A stretch of DNA of 64,000 nt from Roseovarius sp. 217 (GCF_000152845.1 NZ_CH902584.1:1600886-1664885); one strand, 5' to 3'; numbered from the stretch's first letter, positions 28,262 to 37,553 are shown. The notes: generated by a model from the sequence alone, not told the origin. A program made the numbers and translations.

Positions 28262-29370
28262 ACGTTCAATCCTTGATCTTGTGTATCGTTCTTGGCGTTG
28301 CCGCGTTCGCCGGCTCCGTCGACGCCAGCCCAATCCGGATCAAGGACTTGGTCGAATTCGATGGTGTGCGCGGCAATGACCTTGTGGGCTACGGTTTGGT
28401 CGTCGGGCTCAACGGAACAGGGGACGGATTGCGCAACGCCCCCTTCACCGAAGAAATCATGTCCAACATCCTTGAGCGTCTCGGGATCAACGTGTCAGGG
28501 GAACAGTTCCGGCCAAAAAATGTCGCAGCGGTATTTGTCACGGCGGAACTGCCCCCGTTTGCGCGTGCAGGAGGCCAAATTGATGTGACAGTTTCGGCAA
28601 TCGGTGACGCCAAGAGCCTTTTGGGTGGAACCTTGGTGATGACGCCCCTCAATGCGGCCGATGGTCAGATTTATGCGGTAGCCCAAGGCACAATCATTGC
28701 TGGCGGTTTCTCTGCCGAAGGAGAGGCCGGGGGGGTCGTACAAGGCGTTCCGACAGCAGGGGTCATCCCGTCCGGCGCGCGGGTCGAGCGTGAGATCGAC
28801 TTTGACTTTACAACGATTGAAACGATCCGCCTTGCGTTGCGAGAGCCGGACTTCACCACTGCCGCGCGGATTGAGAGCGCGATCAACGGAACGATTGGAC
28901 GCGATGCAGCCATCATGCTTGACTCTGGAACAGTGCGCCTGACCCTGTCCAGGATGCGCGCGGCGTCGCCTGCTCATGCGCTTGGCCAAATCGAGAATAT
29001 CTTGGTCGAGCCAGAGCGCAAGGCGCGGGTGGTTGTCGATCAACGCTCCGGCACGATCGTGATGGGGCAGGACGTGCGCATTTCGCGGGTGGCCGTTTCC
29101 CAAGGCAACCTGACTTTGCGAGTTCAGGAAACACCCCTGGTGGTGCAGCCCAACCCATTCGCCCAAGGCGAGACTGTTGTGGTCCCGCGCACGCAGGCCG
29201 AGTTCGAGAAGGAGCCGGGCATTGGGATGGCCGAATTGGAGCCAGGCACCTCTCTCTCAGACGTGATAGCTGGATTGAACGCGCTCGGAGTGGCCCCCCG
29301 GGACATGATTGACATCCTCAAGAGCATCAAGGCCGCGGGTGCCCTGCACGCCGAGTTCGTGGTGCGATGA
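28258..29370 (+). CDS. flgI: Flagellar P-ring protein
   Basis: The 370-residue P-ring subunit has a signal peptide of about 24 residues and the family motifs 'IKDLVEFDGVRGNDLVGYGL' and 'VVGLNGTGDGLRNAPFTEE'. Later come 'ARVVVDQRSGTIVMGQDVRI' and 'LNALGVAPRDMIDILKSIKAAGALHAEF' (residues about 340-367). It assembles around the rod in the peptidoglycan layer. It is last in the motB-side flagellar operon and is intact. Confidence 0.96.
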   Translation: MNVQSLILCIVLGVAAFAGSVDASPIRIKDLVEFDGVRGNDLVGYGLVVGLNGTGDGLRNAPFTEEIMSNILERLGINVSGEQFRPKNVAAVFVTAELPPFARAGGQIDVTVSAIGDAKSLLGGTLVMTPLNAADGQIYAVAQGTIIAGGFSAEGEAGGVVQGVPTAGVIPSGARVEREIDFDFTTIETIRLALREPDFTTAARIESAINGTIGRDAAIMLDSGTVRLTLSRMRAASPAHALGQIENILVEPERKARVVVDQRSGTIVMGQDVRISRVAVSQGNLTLRVQETPLVVQPNPFAQGETVVVPRTQAEFEKEPGIGMAELEPGTSLSDVIAGLNALGVAPRDMIDILKSIKAAGALHAEFVVR

Positions 29371-29519
29371 ATGCCGTGCGCGCCACCTTGGCCGCGTCGC
29401 TCAGCCTGTTGTCAGAGCCTCAAGCCCAATCCGTACTGCTCGATTGGGATTCTGTTCGAGAATATGGGACGCGAGTGATCTGGCGAGTTTGGTATGCCCC
29501 TTCTCGACAGCGCGTTTGA
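29367..29519 (+). pseudogene. Possible truncated gene after flgI with signal-peptide-like start
   Basis: An ATG overlapping the flgI stop (ATGA) opens a 50-codon frame beginning 'MNAVRATLAASLSLL', which resembles the start of an exported protein. After about 15 residues it runs antisense into the 3' end of the glycosyltransferase gene, and the rest looks non-coding. I read it as the 5' remnant of a gene that once followed flgI and was cut when the glycosyltransferase island arrived. It could also be chance. Confidence 0.3.
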
Positions 29520-31617
29520 AAAGTTCCCGTTGATACCTTGGCAGATTGCGTCTGGCGCGGAGCAGCCGGTAATACTCTTGCGGCGTCAGAGTGCCATTCA
29601 GGGCACCCAGAATGATCGGGCTCAGGATGCCCATCTGATTGAGAGAACTACCCAAGCGGTGCCCCAGCAGGGGCGCGCGCAGATGCGCAACATTCGCGTT
29701 GCTGAACCGCGCAGCATGTTGAGCATCCAGTGGTTCATAGGGGTCATATAGGATCGACACACGATGCGCGGCTGCGCTGACCTGGGCCGCATCGCCATAC
29801 TTGCCGGTAAAATCGCGATCCCAGACCGTTTTGTAACGAGTTTCCCATGGTACGATGGATTTATCCACCGTGCTCTGCGGTGAGATGGCGACCACATCGC
29901 AGCCGGGCGCGGCAGGTGCAAAGGCGCAGGCCGCATAGCCTCCCATCGAGGCTCCGTAAAACACCACACGTTTGAATTTTTTGAAGAATCCCTCTTGCTG
30001 GAGAGCGTCGAATTGCTCGCAGACCCAAGGCTCCCGATACCAGGTCCAACCACCGGCCAGAACACCCAACATCGACCAACCCTGATCCTTGATGAAATTG
30101 TATCCCCATGGACGTCGGTCCTCACGCTTGGTCATGGCGATATCGAGATTGTCAAAAGTCACGACCAGGATGTCAGGATCGCGGGGCATGTAGAGAAAGC
30201 TATGCCCGTTGGGTCCGGCCCGATACCAACCTTCCGTCCCTGCGAGTTGGAGAGCGATGTGATCCCATGTATCCCCACCGGAATTGACCTCCGGGGCTTT
30301 GGCCTGCACGCGAATGCGGGTGATCTCATGGCCCTCTTCTTCGCGCTTTGAAATCGTGATGTTGGTGCCAAACGCCTTGAGAAAAGGAAAGGCACCTGAT
30401 CCTTTGCGCACATCCATGAAAACGCGGCTGTCGGAATGCATGCAGCGTTCTAGAAACTTTTGCAGAAAAGGAACGCTTAAGCGATCGCCAAACCCCGAAA
30501 GATTACACAGCACATCCACCGGGCGCAGATCTTTGTCATCCCGGATGATCTGAATGCGATCTCGGCTGACATCGTTTTCGACAAGGAACGTGATATACCC
30601 CTCAAGCCATCCGTCGTCGTCAGCCTTGAATTTGCCCCGCCGGTTACAATTGATCACCTGTAAGTCGCAATCGAATTTGTGATGCAGCGCCAGCATGAAA
30701 CTGCGCGCATGTCCCGTCAGATCGGCGGCGCTCGATACCGTTTTCAGATCGAGTTCGTCGATCAACGCTCCGTCAAAGGTAGTGTTGCCACGCCCTTTGA
30801 TCGGGGCAAGGGCCGGATTGATGCCATGCTCTTGCACCAGCATTTCGAGGTAGGAGCCTTTTGGTGGAAGGCCGTTGTGCAAAGTGCCCAACTGCCGCTT
30901 GTTCGAGGCCCAGAGATGGAGAGCGGTGGTCTCCTTTGTGATCAGACCAGCGGCCAGATCGGCGCGCCGCATGAACTTGAACCGTTCAGGAAAGGTGATC
31001 GGATAAAATGCGTTGAGTGGCTGCACATGCGCCTCAAGCCCAAGAGCATGAACGTAGTGAGTGACCATCATCGGCCCCCAAACGCCCCACGGCTGTTGTG
31101 ACACATGCACAGGCTTGCCCTTGTCCGCCTGTTTGCGCATCATCTCTTGCCGCTTGCGGGGCAAAAATGGGGCAATCGCATACCGGTCCGATGTAAATTC
31201 CAACATCCGCGCCAGCATCTCGCTGTCGGCGGGCAGACCCAGAACCGCATTGTTGACGCGATGCTCACCGGGCAATTCATAGCCAAAAACATAGTCGCTG
31301 TCGTAGGTCATTGGGCCGTGGCAATACACATCAGTATCCACCCAGATCATGCCGGGACATTTGTGGATCATGTGCAGGCGAAACAAGTCGGCAAATAGCG
31401 CATAGCTGTTCTTTTGCTCGTACTTGATAAAGTCATCTGTGTCGATGATCTCGCGCCCATCGCGAAAAATCACGCCATCTGGCAGGTTTGGAATACCTTC
31501 ATATCCGAACAGGGTAATTCTCTGGCCTTTGTCCACAAAGGACTTGAGGCAGAGCTGTTCCATCCAGCTGAGCGGCCCACCGATCCATAGCGTGCCGACC
31601 TCACGTTGCCGTGCCAC
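29401..31617 (-). CDS. DXD glycosyltransferase fused to a Ser-hydrolase-like domain
   Basis: The 738-residue protein starts at GTG 31617, with GGAGAG upstream. Residues about 1-250 look like an Och1/GT32-type glycosyltransferase: 'YALFADLFRLHMIH' is followed by the metal-binding D-T-D at 94-96 in 'MIWVDTDVYCHG', and 'PLNAFYPI' comes later. Residues about 300-440 are unrecognised. From about 460 there is a domain with 'VVFYGASMGGYAACAFA', whose Ser557 sits in a G-x-S-x-G nucleophile elbow, as in alpha/beta hydrolases. There is no signal peptide. It lies between flgI and fliP; flagellar or surface glycosylation is an inference from position. Confidence 0.75.
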   Translation of the reverse strand: MARQREVGTLWIGGPLSWMEQLCLKSFVDKGQRITLFGYEGIPNLPDGVIFRDGREIIDTDDFIKYEQKNSYALFADLFRLHMIHKCPGMIWVDTDVYCHGPMTYDSDYVFGYELPGEHRVNNAVLGLPADSEMLARMLEFTSDRYAIAPFLPRKRQEMMRKQADKGKPVHVSQQPWGVWGPMMVTHYVHALGLEAHVQPLNAFYPITFPERFKFMRRADLAAGLITKETTALHLWASNKRQLGTLHNGLPPKGSYLEMLVQEHGINPALAPIKGRGNTTFDGALIDELDLKTVSSAADLTGHARSFMLALHHKFDCDLQVINCNRRGKFKADDDGWLEGYITFLVENDVSRDRIQIIRDDKDLRPVDVLCNLSGFGDRLSVPFLQKFLERCMHSDSRVFMDVRKGSGAFPFLKAFGTNITISKREEEGHEITRIRVQAKAPEVNSGGDTWDHIALQLAGTEGWYRAGPNGHSFLYMPRDPDILVVTFDNLDIAMTKREDRRPWGYNFIKDQGWSMLGVLAGGWTWYREPWVCEQFDALQQEGFFKKFKRVVFYGASMGGYAACAFAPAAPGCDVVAISPQSTVDKSIVPWETRYKTVWDRDFTGKYGDAAQVSAAAHRVSILYDPYEPLDAQHAARFSNANVAHLRAPLLGHRLGSSLNQMGILSPIILGALNGTLTPQEYYRLLRARRNLPRYQRELFKRAVEKGHTKLARSLASHILEQNPNRAVRIGLEALTTG

Positions 31618-31834
31618 CTATAGCTCTCCTCTCATTATGCGCTGCGGGCCAAATGGCGCGGTTTCGTGGCAGACTAAACACTTGCGCAGCATTTGGGTAT
31701 CGGCAGATTGTCGGGCCGATACGAAATTGCAGCAATCGTGACGCCGACGCCATGCTGCTTGTCTTGTGCGGTGCGCTGACGCTAAAGTTCAGGGCAAAAC
31801 AACATGCCGGAACGGCTGATGAGATGAGGCGGAT

Positions 31835-32800
31835 ATGAGCGCTGAGACCTATACCGTCGTGTCGACGATGAAGAACGAAGCCCCCTATATTCTGGAATGG
31901 GTTGCGCATTACAAAGTTCTTGGCTTCGATCATATTTTGGTCTGCACCAACGACTGCACCGATACCACGGTAGACATCCTGCGCCGCCTTCAGGAAATGG
32001 GATTGGTCACACAACATGACACCGTGGTGCGCAAGGCCGGCATCCATCGCAGCGCCTTGCGGCAGGCCAGTCGCCGCTATGAGATTGTGCTAAAGGCAAA
32101 ATGGATTTTTGTCTGTGATGTGGATGAATTCCTAAATGTCCATCTTGGCGATGGGTCTGTCCGGGCTCTTGTCGAGGGATTAGGCGTGGACACCGACGTG
32201 ATTTCTGTGCCGTGGCGCGTGTTTGGCCCGGACGGAGTCGAGCGGTTCGAAGACAGGCCCGTAACGGAGCAGTTCACCAAAGGTGAGTATGAGTGGGATG
32301 CCGAACAGCGCCCCAGCACCGGCAAATTCGTAAAATCGCTCTACACGAACCAGCACAAATTCCAGCGCATGGGTTTGCATGGGCCCGTGTGCCACGATGA
32401 GTATGTCGCCACCACGCGGCGCGTCCTGCCGGGGGGAATTGACTACATTGTGAACGGTGTACGCACGGAAAACCCGCCGCTCTTCACCCATGCGCAGGTC
32501 AACCACTACGCTCTGCGTTCGATGGAGAGCTTTTTAATCAAGCGCGCGCGCGGGCGTGCAAACCATTCGCACCATATCTTGGGCCAAGAGTATTGGGACA
32601 AGTTCAACTTGAATGACGAAACGGATACGTCAATCTCTCGCTACAGCGCCCGGACTTCGGAGTTGTTGGCTGAACTGAAAAGTGATTCTCAGTTGGCAGA
32701 CCTGCATCAGCGCGGTGTCGAATGGCACCAACGCAAGGCGGCTTCGATCCGGATGGATCCGGAAATGGACACGCTCGTTACCGCGATCAGGCGGACCTGA
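31835..32800 (+). CDS. Glycosyltransferase family 2 protein (PF13704-like)
   Basis: A 321-residue cytosolic GT-A glycosyltransferase. The N-terminal 'YTVVSTMKNEAPYILEWVAH' and 'FDHILVCTNDCTDTTVDILR' form the nucleotide-sugar site, and 'WIFVCDVDEFLNVHLG' carries the D-V-D metal motif near residue 93. The C-terminal 'HYALRSMESFLIKRARGRAN' recurs in the other two GT2 proteins of the island. It is divergent from the fusion gene. Donor and acceptor are unknown. Confidence 0.85.
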   Translation: MSAETYTVVSTMKNEAPYILEWVAHYKVLGFDHILVCTNDCTDTTVDILRRLQEMGLVTQHDTVVRKAGIHRSALRQASRRYEIVLKAKWIFVCDVDEFLNVHLGDGSVRALVEGLGVDTDVISVPWRVFGPDGVERFEDRPVTEQFTKGEYEWDAEQRPSTGKFVKSLYTNQHKFQRMGLHGPVCHDEYVATTRRVLPGGIDYIVNGVRTENPPLFTHAQVNHYALRSMESFLIKRARGRANHSHHILGQEYWDKFNLNDETDTSISRYSARTSELLAELKSDSQLADLHQRGVEWHQRKAASIRMDPEMDTLVTAIRRT

Positions 32801-32831
32801 CACAATATCGGACAGGCTGCGCGCTCTTCGA

Positions 32832-35078
32832 TCAATGCGCCGTGTCGCCCTGCAATTCTACGGTAAAGAACCACTCCGCTTCGGGGTCCTGAGCCACAAT
32901 TTCGTCGGGTATCACGCCCGGCCCCGACAAAAAGACATTCGACCCAAAGTGACCATGCAACCGCGCGAGCTTTTCCATGCGCGGGCTCGTCAGCTCCGCA
33001 AAGAAACTGCTGTAATTCTCGGTGGCACGTAGTTCGTCGATCTTGGCGCGGTGACAGGCGACGGAATGGTGATGGGCCGCCGCAATTTCGGGATCTTGCA
33101 TCAACCTATTTAGGTCCGCCCGCATCATGGCGAGGCGTGACTGGATCGAGCGCTCTTCTTCAAAATTGTTGTTCATGCGAAACCAATAAGCCAGACCCTG
33201 ATCTCGATCTACGTGGTTCACCCGGCCTCTGTCACGTTTGACAAGGAAACTCTCGGCAGAGCGCACCGCATAGTGATTGAGCTGCACCAAATCATAGCCA
33301 TAGGTCTCAATCGTGGAGCGCCAGCCGTTGCGATACATTTCGCGTGGCAACGTTTGTCCAGATCCGTTTACCCAATTGATATCCTCCCAAAGCTGCGGAT
33401 TAAGTCCCTTGGGCCGATGCACCCCCAACTTCTTGAAAAGGCCGATGTTCTGGAAAAGGGTCTTGAAACCCCATGCCTGATGAGGTTTGCGTGCGAACTC
33501 GGGCGCACAACGCAGGAATTGCTCGGTAATGGGGCGATCAGCATAGTCCTTCACGTCACCATTGCCAAAGAGCCGCCAAGTCATCGCGATCATATTGGCG
33601 TCGGGGACTGCATCAAACAACGCGGTCAGCGTTCCATCCCCGGTTTTGATGTTGATGTATTCATCCACATCAATACAGGTGATCCATTTGGCGGCTTTGA
33701 TCACCGGCTCCTGCTCGGCGGATTGCAGGGCAGCGTGCTGAGGGGGCATATCCATTGTGCGAAATGGGTTCTCGCGATGTTGAACATACCCCTTGCGTTC
33801 CAGCAACTGCAGCATGCTGTCCGTGCCATCCGTGCAGTCATTTGTATATACCAGAATATCGTCAAATCCGATTGAGCGGTGATAGGCCAGCCATTCGAGG
33901 ATGAAGGGGCCTTCATTCTTCATCGTGGTGACAATGGCCGCGCGTCCCTGTCCGCCCTGTGTTGCATCCGGAGCAATCTCAGGCATGCGAACGGGCATGT
34001 GACCGAAATACGTCTGTGCCTGTTCAAGCAACGGAGGATGTTCGATAAGTGACGATTTTGGCACGATCTTGGAAATCGACTCGGTCGGGTGACGTAGGGC
34101 CATATGACGATAGAACCCTTGGGTGCGCGTGGGATCAGGTCGCGCATTTCCGACCCGCAAGAGGCGCCAGACGGCGTCCTGCGGTAATTTTGCTGGGGCC
34201 AGGCACCACCTTTGTCGTCCGGTCCCGGAATCAAACTGAACGCAAATATGATCCGCAAAGCCTGTTGGCTGCCCGTTCCGGACCCGCCACGGATAGCAAT
34301 GCCGCCCGATCAGCGCGATGAGACCATCCTTTGCGGCAACGGCGCTGTTAAACACCGTTTCGCTGCTTGTCACCAGCAGATCATGAACGTCAATGTTTGC
34401 CACGGCGCGGGATTGGGCAAGAAAGCGGGCACGCGCAATCTCGTAGAAGCTGAGCGCAGCCAGAGGCGAATTCCAAGGAGAAGGGGGCGGGATCTCCATC
34501 CTGTCTTTGCCCGGAGATTCCGGCACACAGTAGGGATGGGCCTCGGCTGGGCTGTCAAGGCGCCCCAAAGGCTGGTCGCTGCTCAGCAATATGACCAGAC
34601 TTGCGAGCCCTTGCGCGGCGATGCCTTTGCTAAGAGCCCGCGCAAAATCCGGGTCGCTGGTGGGACGAGCACGGTCAAGGATCACTGCGCCGGTCATACC
34701 TTGCTGATCGGCATGATAGGCAAGCCATGTCAGCACTGTCGCTGCATCCTCGCCATTACGCACTGCGACGATCACATTTTCGCCTTCCAGAAGCGAGACC
34801 TCTGCTTCAGCCGGCGTGACGTCCATCAGGCCCTGCGGCGTGCCGAACTGCAAGCGGCCTTCGGGAACCAAAAACTCCAGAACCGCCGCGCCGCCTACGC
34901 TCTTTTGCGAGATCAACTCGCCTCCTTGCGGGGCAATGATCGCACTTGGTTCCACCTCTGGGCTCAAGAAGAGAGTGACCAGCCTTGCGTTATCTATTCG
35001 GGTCTCTACCGCATCGAGAAGCACAAGTCCGCTCAGGTCTTGGCTCGCCATGCGGCGTTCGATCACCCGCCCGCTCAT
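32832..35078 (-). CDS. Two-domain GT2 protein with an apparently degenerate N-terminal copy
   Basis: In this 748-residue protein, residues about 380-700 are a normal GT2 domain: 'AIVTTMKNEGPFILEWLAYH', D-V-D in 'CIDVDEYINI' near 470, and 'HYAVRSAESFLVKRDRGRVN'. Residues about 100-330 echo the same pattern: 'VAVRNGEDAATVLTWLAYH', 'ANIDVHDLLV' near 228 (the D-x-D changed to D-x-H), and a W-R-V-x-N-G block near 264. The first copy therefore seems to be a decayed or repurposed GT-A fold. The start at 35078 lies two bases from the upstream gene's stop; an ATG at 35051 is possible. Confidence 0.78.
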   Translation of the reverse strand: MSGRVIERRMASQDLSGLVLLDAVETRIDNARLVTLFLSPEVEPSAIIAPQGGELISQKSVGGAAVLEFLVPEGRLQFGTPQGLMDVTPAEAEVSLLEGENVIVAVRNGEDAATVLTWLAYHADQQGMTGAVILDRARPTSDPDFARALSKGIAAQGLASLVILLSSDQPLGRLDSPAEAHPYCVPESPGKDRMEIPPPSPWNSPLAALSFYEIARARFLAQSRAVANIDVHDLLVTSSETVFNSAVAAKDGLIALIGRHCYPWRVRNGQPTGFADHICVQFDSGTGRQRWCLAPAKLPQDAVWRLLRVGNARPDPTRTQGFYRHMALRHPTESISKIVPKSSLIEHPPLLEQAQTYFGHMPVRMPEIAPDATQGGQGRAAIVTTMKNEGPFILEWLAYHRSIGFDDILVYTNDCTDGTDSMLQLLERKGYVQHRENPFRTMDMPPQHAALQSAEQEPVIKAAKWITCIDVDEYINIKTGDGTLTALFDAVPDANMIAMTWRLFGNGDVKDYADRPITEQFLRCAPEFARKPHQAWGFKTLFQNIGLFKKLGVHRPKGLNPQLWEDINWVNGSGQTLPREMYRNGWRSTIETYGYDLVQLNHYAVRSAESFLVKRDRGRVNHVDRDQGLAYWFRMNNNFEEERSIQSRLAMMRADLNRLMQDPEIAAAHHHSVACHRAKIDELRATENYSSFFAELTSPRMEKLARLHGHFGSNVFLSGPGVIPDEIVAQDPEAEWFFTVELQGDTAH

Positions 35079-35080
35079 GG

Positions 35081-36121
35081 TCAGGTCTCTGTCCGAGCCA
35101 AACGCAACTGCGCGTTGAGAAAATCCCGACCTTCTGCAGCGGAGGGCGGCGTGCTGCCGGTGAGAAAGCTCAGCCGGAATTCCAGTCTCAACGCTTCTAT
35201 GTCTTGAGTGAGCGTGTGATATCTCGCATCATGTGCGGCCAAACAGGCCTTGTGCGCATGCGCGACACCCGGCAGGGCCATAAGCGTGTCGATTTCCCTG
35301 TGAGTAGATGTCAACATAGGCAGGATCTCTGACGCCTCAACAGTGTTCCAGTTGCGTTCTGCCCAATAGGTCACTCCGACGTCGCGGTCCATATGATTGG
35401 GCAGACCACGGGCGCGTTTGAGCATGAATTCTTCCACGGAACGCAATGAATAATGGTTCAGCCATATTTTAGGAGTACCGCTTCCTGCTCCATACAGGGT
35501 GATCGCCGTGTCATTGCGTGCAAAGCCGTCAGCAAGGCGAGCGCCGTCTGGTCCGATCCAGACGGCGGGATGCCGGGGACGTCCGCGAGGGCGGTGAACG
35601 CCAGGCTGGCGAAATGCACCGGGTCTATGAAGGGTTTTGAAGAGATGGGCGAGCGGGAAATGCAAATCCAACGGTGCAGCTCGCATAAAGCGCTCCGGCG
35701 TGATGCCTGACAGGCGTCTTCGATGACCGCTTGATCCGTAGAGACGCCATGGCAGCGCCAATGCGTCGAACGATCCCGCGTCTCTGTCGAACGTGTCCAG
35801 TATTTTTGGCAGGCTGTCGGCCGGACTACACAAGAACTCGTCGCAATCAAAAAATAGCGCCCAATCCGCCATCTTGTATATGTCGAGGTCGCGCAGATAA
35901 CGTAGAGCTTGCCATTGTACAGATTTTCCACCTTTTGGTACAAAGCGTACATGCTCAATCCGACGATCTTGTGCCAACGCGGCCAGCAATTCGTCACTTC
36001 CATCCGTGCAATCATGGCTTAGGACCATCATACGGTCGAACCCAACTGCCAGATGATGCGCAAGCCATTCCACAATATAGGGACCGTCATCGCGTAGACA
36101 TGTGATACCCAAGAAACTCAA
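35081..36121 (-). CDS. Glycosyltransferase family 2 protein
   Basis: A 346-residue GT2 protein related to the two preceding ones: 'LGITCLRDDGPYIVEWLAHH', 'MMVLSHDCTDGSDELLAALA', D-C-D in 'WALFFDCDEFLCSPAD' near residue 92, and 'HYSLRSVEEFMLKRARGLPN' near 238. It is transcribed first, directly ahead of the two-domain GT protein, so both probably come from one promoter in the 36122-36516 region. Substrates are unknown. Confidence 0.85.
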   Translation of the reverse strand: MSFLGITCLRDDGPYIVEWLAHHLAVGFDRMMVLSHDCTDGSDELLAALAQDRRIEHVRFVPKGGKSVQWQALRYLRDLDIYKMADWALFFDCDEFLCSPADSLPKILDTFDRDAGSFDALALPWRLYGSSGHRRRLSGITPERFMRAAPLDLHFPLAHLFKTLHRPGAFRQPGVHRPRGRPRHPAVWIGPDGARLADGFARNDTAITLYGAGSGTPKIWLNHYSLRSVEEFMLKRARGLPNHMDRDVGVTYWAERNWNTVEASEILPMLTSTHREIDTLMALPGVAHAHKACLAAHDARYHTLTQDIEALRLEFRLSFLTGSTPPSAAEGRDFLNAQLRLARTET

Positions 36122-36516
36122 TGGAGCCCTCTACTTTTTGTCTTGCCGTGTTTTATCCTTGATTATAGGCAAGATCGTTGAACAAAGTCATCCAATGCCC
36201 TGCATTTCAATCACGAATTCTTTGAATGCGAGAAGGTAAGAGACTGGGGCTGATGACTTTCCCTCAGGACGCTTTAGGCAATGGACGAGCCCAGGGTCAC
36301 AACAACTTTTGATGGCTCGTGCGTGCGCAGCATCGTCAATTATCATCCATCGCGCGTAGATGGCGCTGAACCAACAGCTCGCAAAGCGTTCCTTCTGATT
36401 GGCGATCAGAGGTGAAGCGTGAACCCTTCGGGCCTCATTGGCCGCCGCACGATTACTGGTCCGTGTCGCCTTATGTCACGACACTTTATCTGGTTTTCTG
36501 ACGCTATTTGCGTCGT
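36122..36516. other. 395-base AT-richer intergenic region, no clear gene
   Basis: It lies between the fliP stop and the start of the glycosyltransferase operon and should hold that operon's promoter. A 7-bp inverted repeat (TCTTGCC 36141-36147, GGCAAGA 36168-36174) is near the gene start. On the minus strand 36188-36475 stays open for about 95 codons with no ATG and ends '...LAFKEFVIEMQGIG'. It could be a gene remnant, but no family is recognised. Confidence 0.4.
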
Positions 36517-37254
36517 TTACATGTATCCCTTTACCAGGCTCTCGGCGATGAGGGTCCAGCCGTCGGCGATGACAAAAAACGCCAGCTTGAAGGGCAATGA
36601 GACAATGGCCGGAGGCACCATCATCATGCCCATGGACATCAGGATCGCCGCAACGACGAGGTCAATCACGAGAAATGGAAGAAAGACAAGAAAGCCGATC
36701 TGAAATGCGCGGGCTATCTCCGACAGCATGAAACTGGGGATCAGCACCGAAAGTGGGGCATCAGAACCAGCCACAGTAACGCTTGCTTCCGGTCTCAGCG
36801 CGGCCATGCTTGCAAAGGTCTCAGGGTCCACACGGCCCAACATGAATTGTCTGAAAGGAGCAATCACCATCTCGGTGGCGCGTTCAGGTGACAAGCGTTC
36901 TTCTAGGAGCGGTTCAATTCCGTTGGTCCAAGCCTCTGTAAATACCGGCTCCATTACAAAGTACGTAAGAAAGAGAGCAAGACTAACAATCAACATGTTG
37001 GGGGGTGATTGCTGAAGGCCGATCCCTTGCCGCAAGATCGACAGAACAGTGACGATGAATGGAAAACAAGTCACCATAATGGCAATCCCCGGAGCGAGGC
37101 TGAGCACGGTGATGAGCGCGATGATTTGAATTGTGCGCGCTGAAAGTGACGCGTCATCGCCGATGGATAGTGAAATCTCTTGTGCCAGTGCGGCGGGGGC
37201 ATGCAACATGGCAAGGATTGCAGCCAATCCGAGAAGCAGAAGCGGTGACCTCAT
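36517..37254 (-). CDS. fliP: Flagellar export apparatus protein FliP
   Basis: A 245-residue component of the type III export gate. After a signal-like N-terminus come 'SLAPGIAIMVTCFPFIVTVL' and 'LRQGIGLQQSPPNMLIVSLA', two highly conserved FliP stretches. 'FMLSEIARAFQIGFLVFLPF' and 'DLVVAAILMSMGMMMVPP' are near the C-terminus. Four-base overlap with fliN shows translational coupling. The gene is intact. Confidence 0.97.
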   Translation of the reverse strand: MRSPLLLLGLAAILAMLHAPAALAQEISLSIGDDASLSARTIQIIALITVLSLAPGIAIMVTCFPFIVTVLSILRQGIGLQQSPPNMLIVSLALFLTYFVMEPVFTEAWTNGIEPLLEERLSPERATEMVIAPFRQFMLGRVDPETFASMAALRPEASVTVAGSDAPLSVLIPSFMLSEIARAFQIGFLVFLPFLVIDLVVAAILMSMGMMMVPPAIVSLPFKLAFFVIADGWTLIAESLVKGYM

Positions 37255-37553
37255 CCGAGGCCGTCCTGAAGATTGGCGACTTCGGTGACCCGCACGGCAA
37301 TTTGACCTTGCTGATCACCGTCCAATTCTTCGAGTCGACCGCGTGCGACAAGGCGTTCTCCGACGTATAGCTCCACCATATCGTCGACACGACGATCCAG
37401 CACGAGAACCGCATTCTTGCCAAGTTTCAGGAGATCTCGAATTGACGGTCTGGCCTTGCCGACAGAGACCGTGATCTCGATTGGAACCGAAGAGAATGGA
37501 TTTTGCAGATCAGAGGTGAAGCCCCCGCTGTCGTCTGGCCCGACGTCCATCAT
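37251..37553 (-). CDS. fliN: Flagellar motor switch protein FliN
   Basis: A 100-residue C-ring protein with the SpoA/FliN domain. It includes 'VPIEITVSVGKARPSIRDLL', 'LDRRVDDMVELYVGERLVAR' and 'GQIAVRVTEVANL'. FliN contributes to the base of the switch complex and to export. It overlaps both neighbours by four bases. The partners fliG and fliM are not in this window. Confidence 0.94.
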   Translation of the reverse strand: MMDVGPDDSGGFTSDLQNPFSSVPIEITVSVGKARPSIRDLLKLGKNAVLVLDRRVDDMVELYVGERLVARGRLEELDGDQQGQIAVRVTEVANLQDGLG

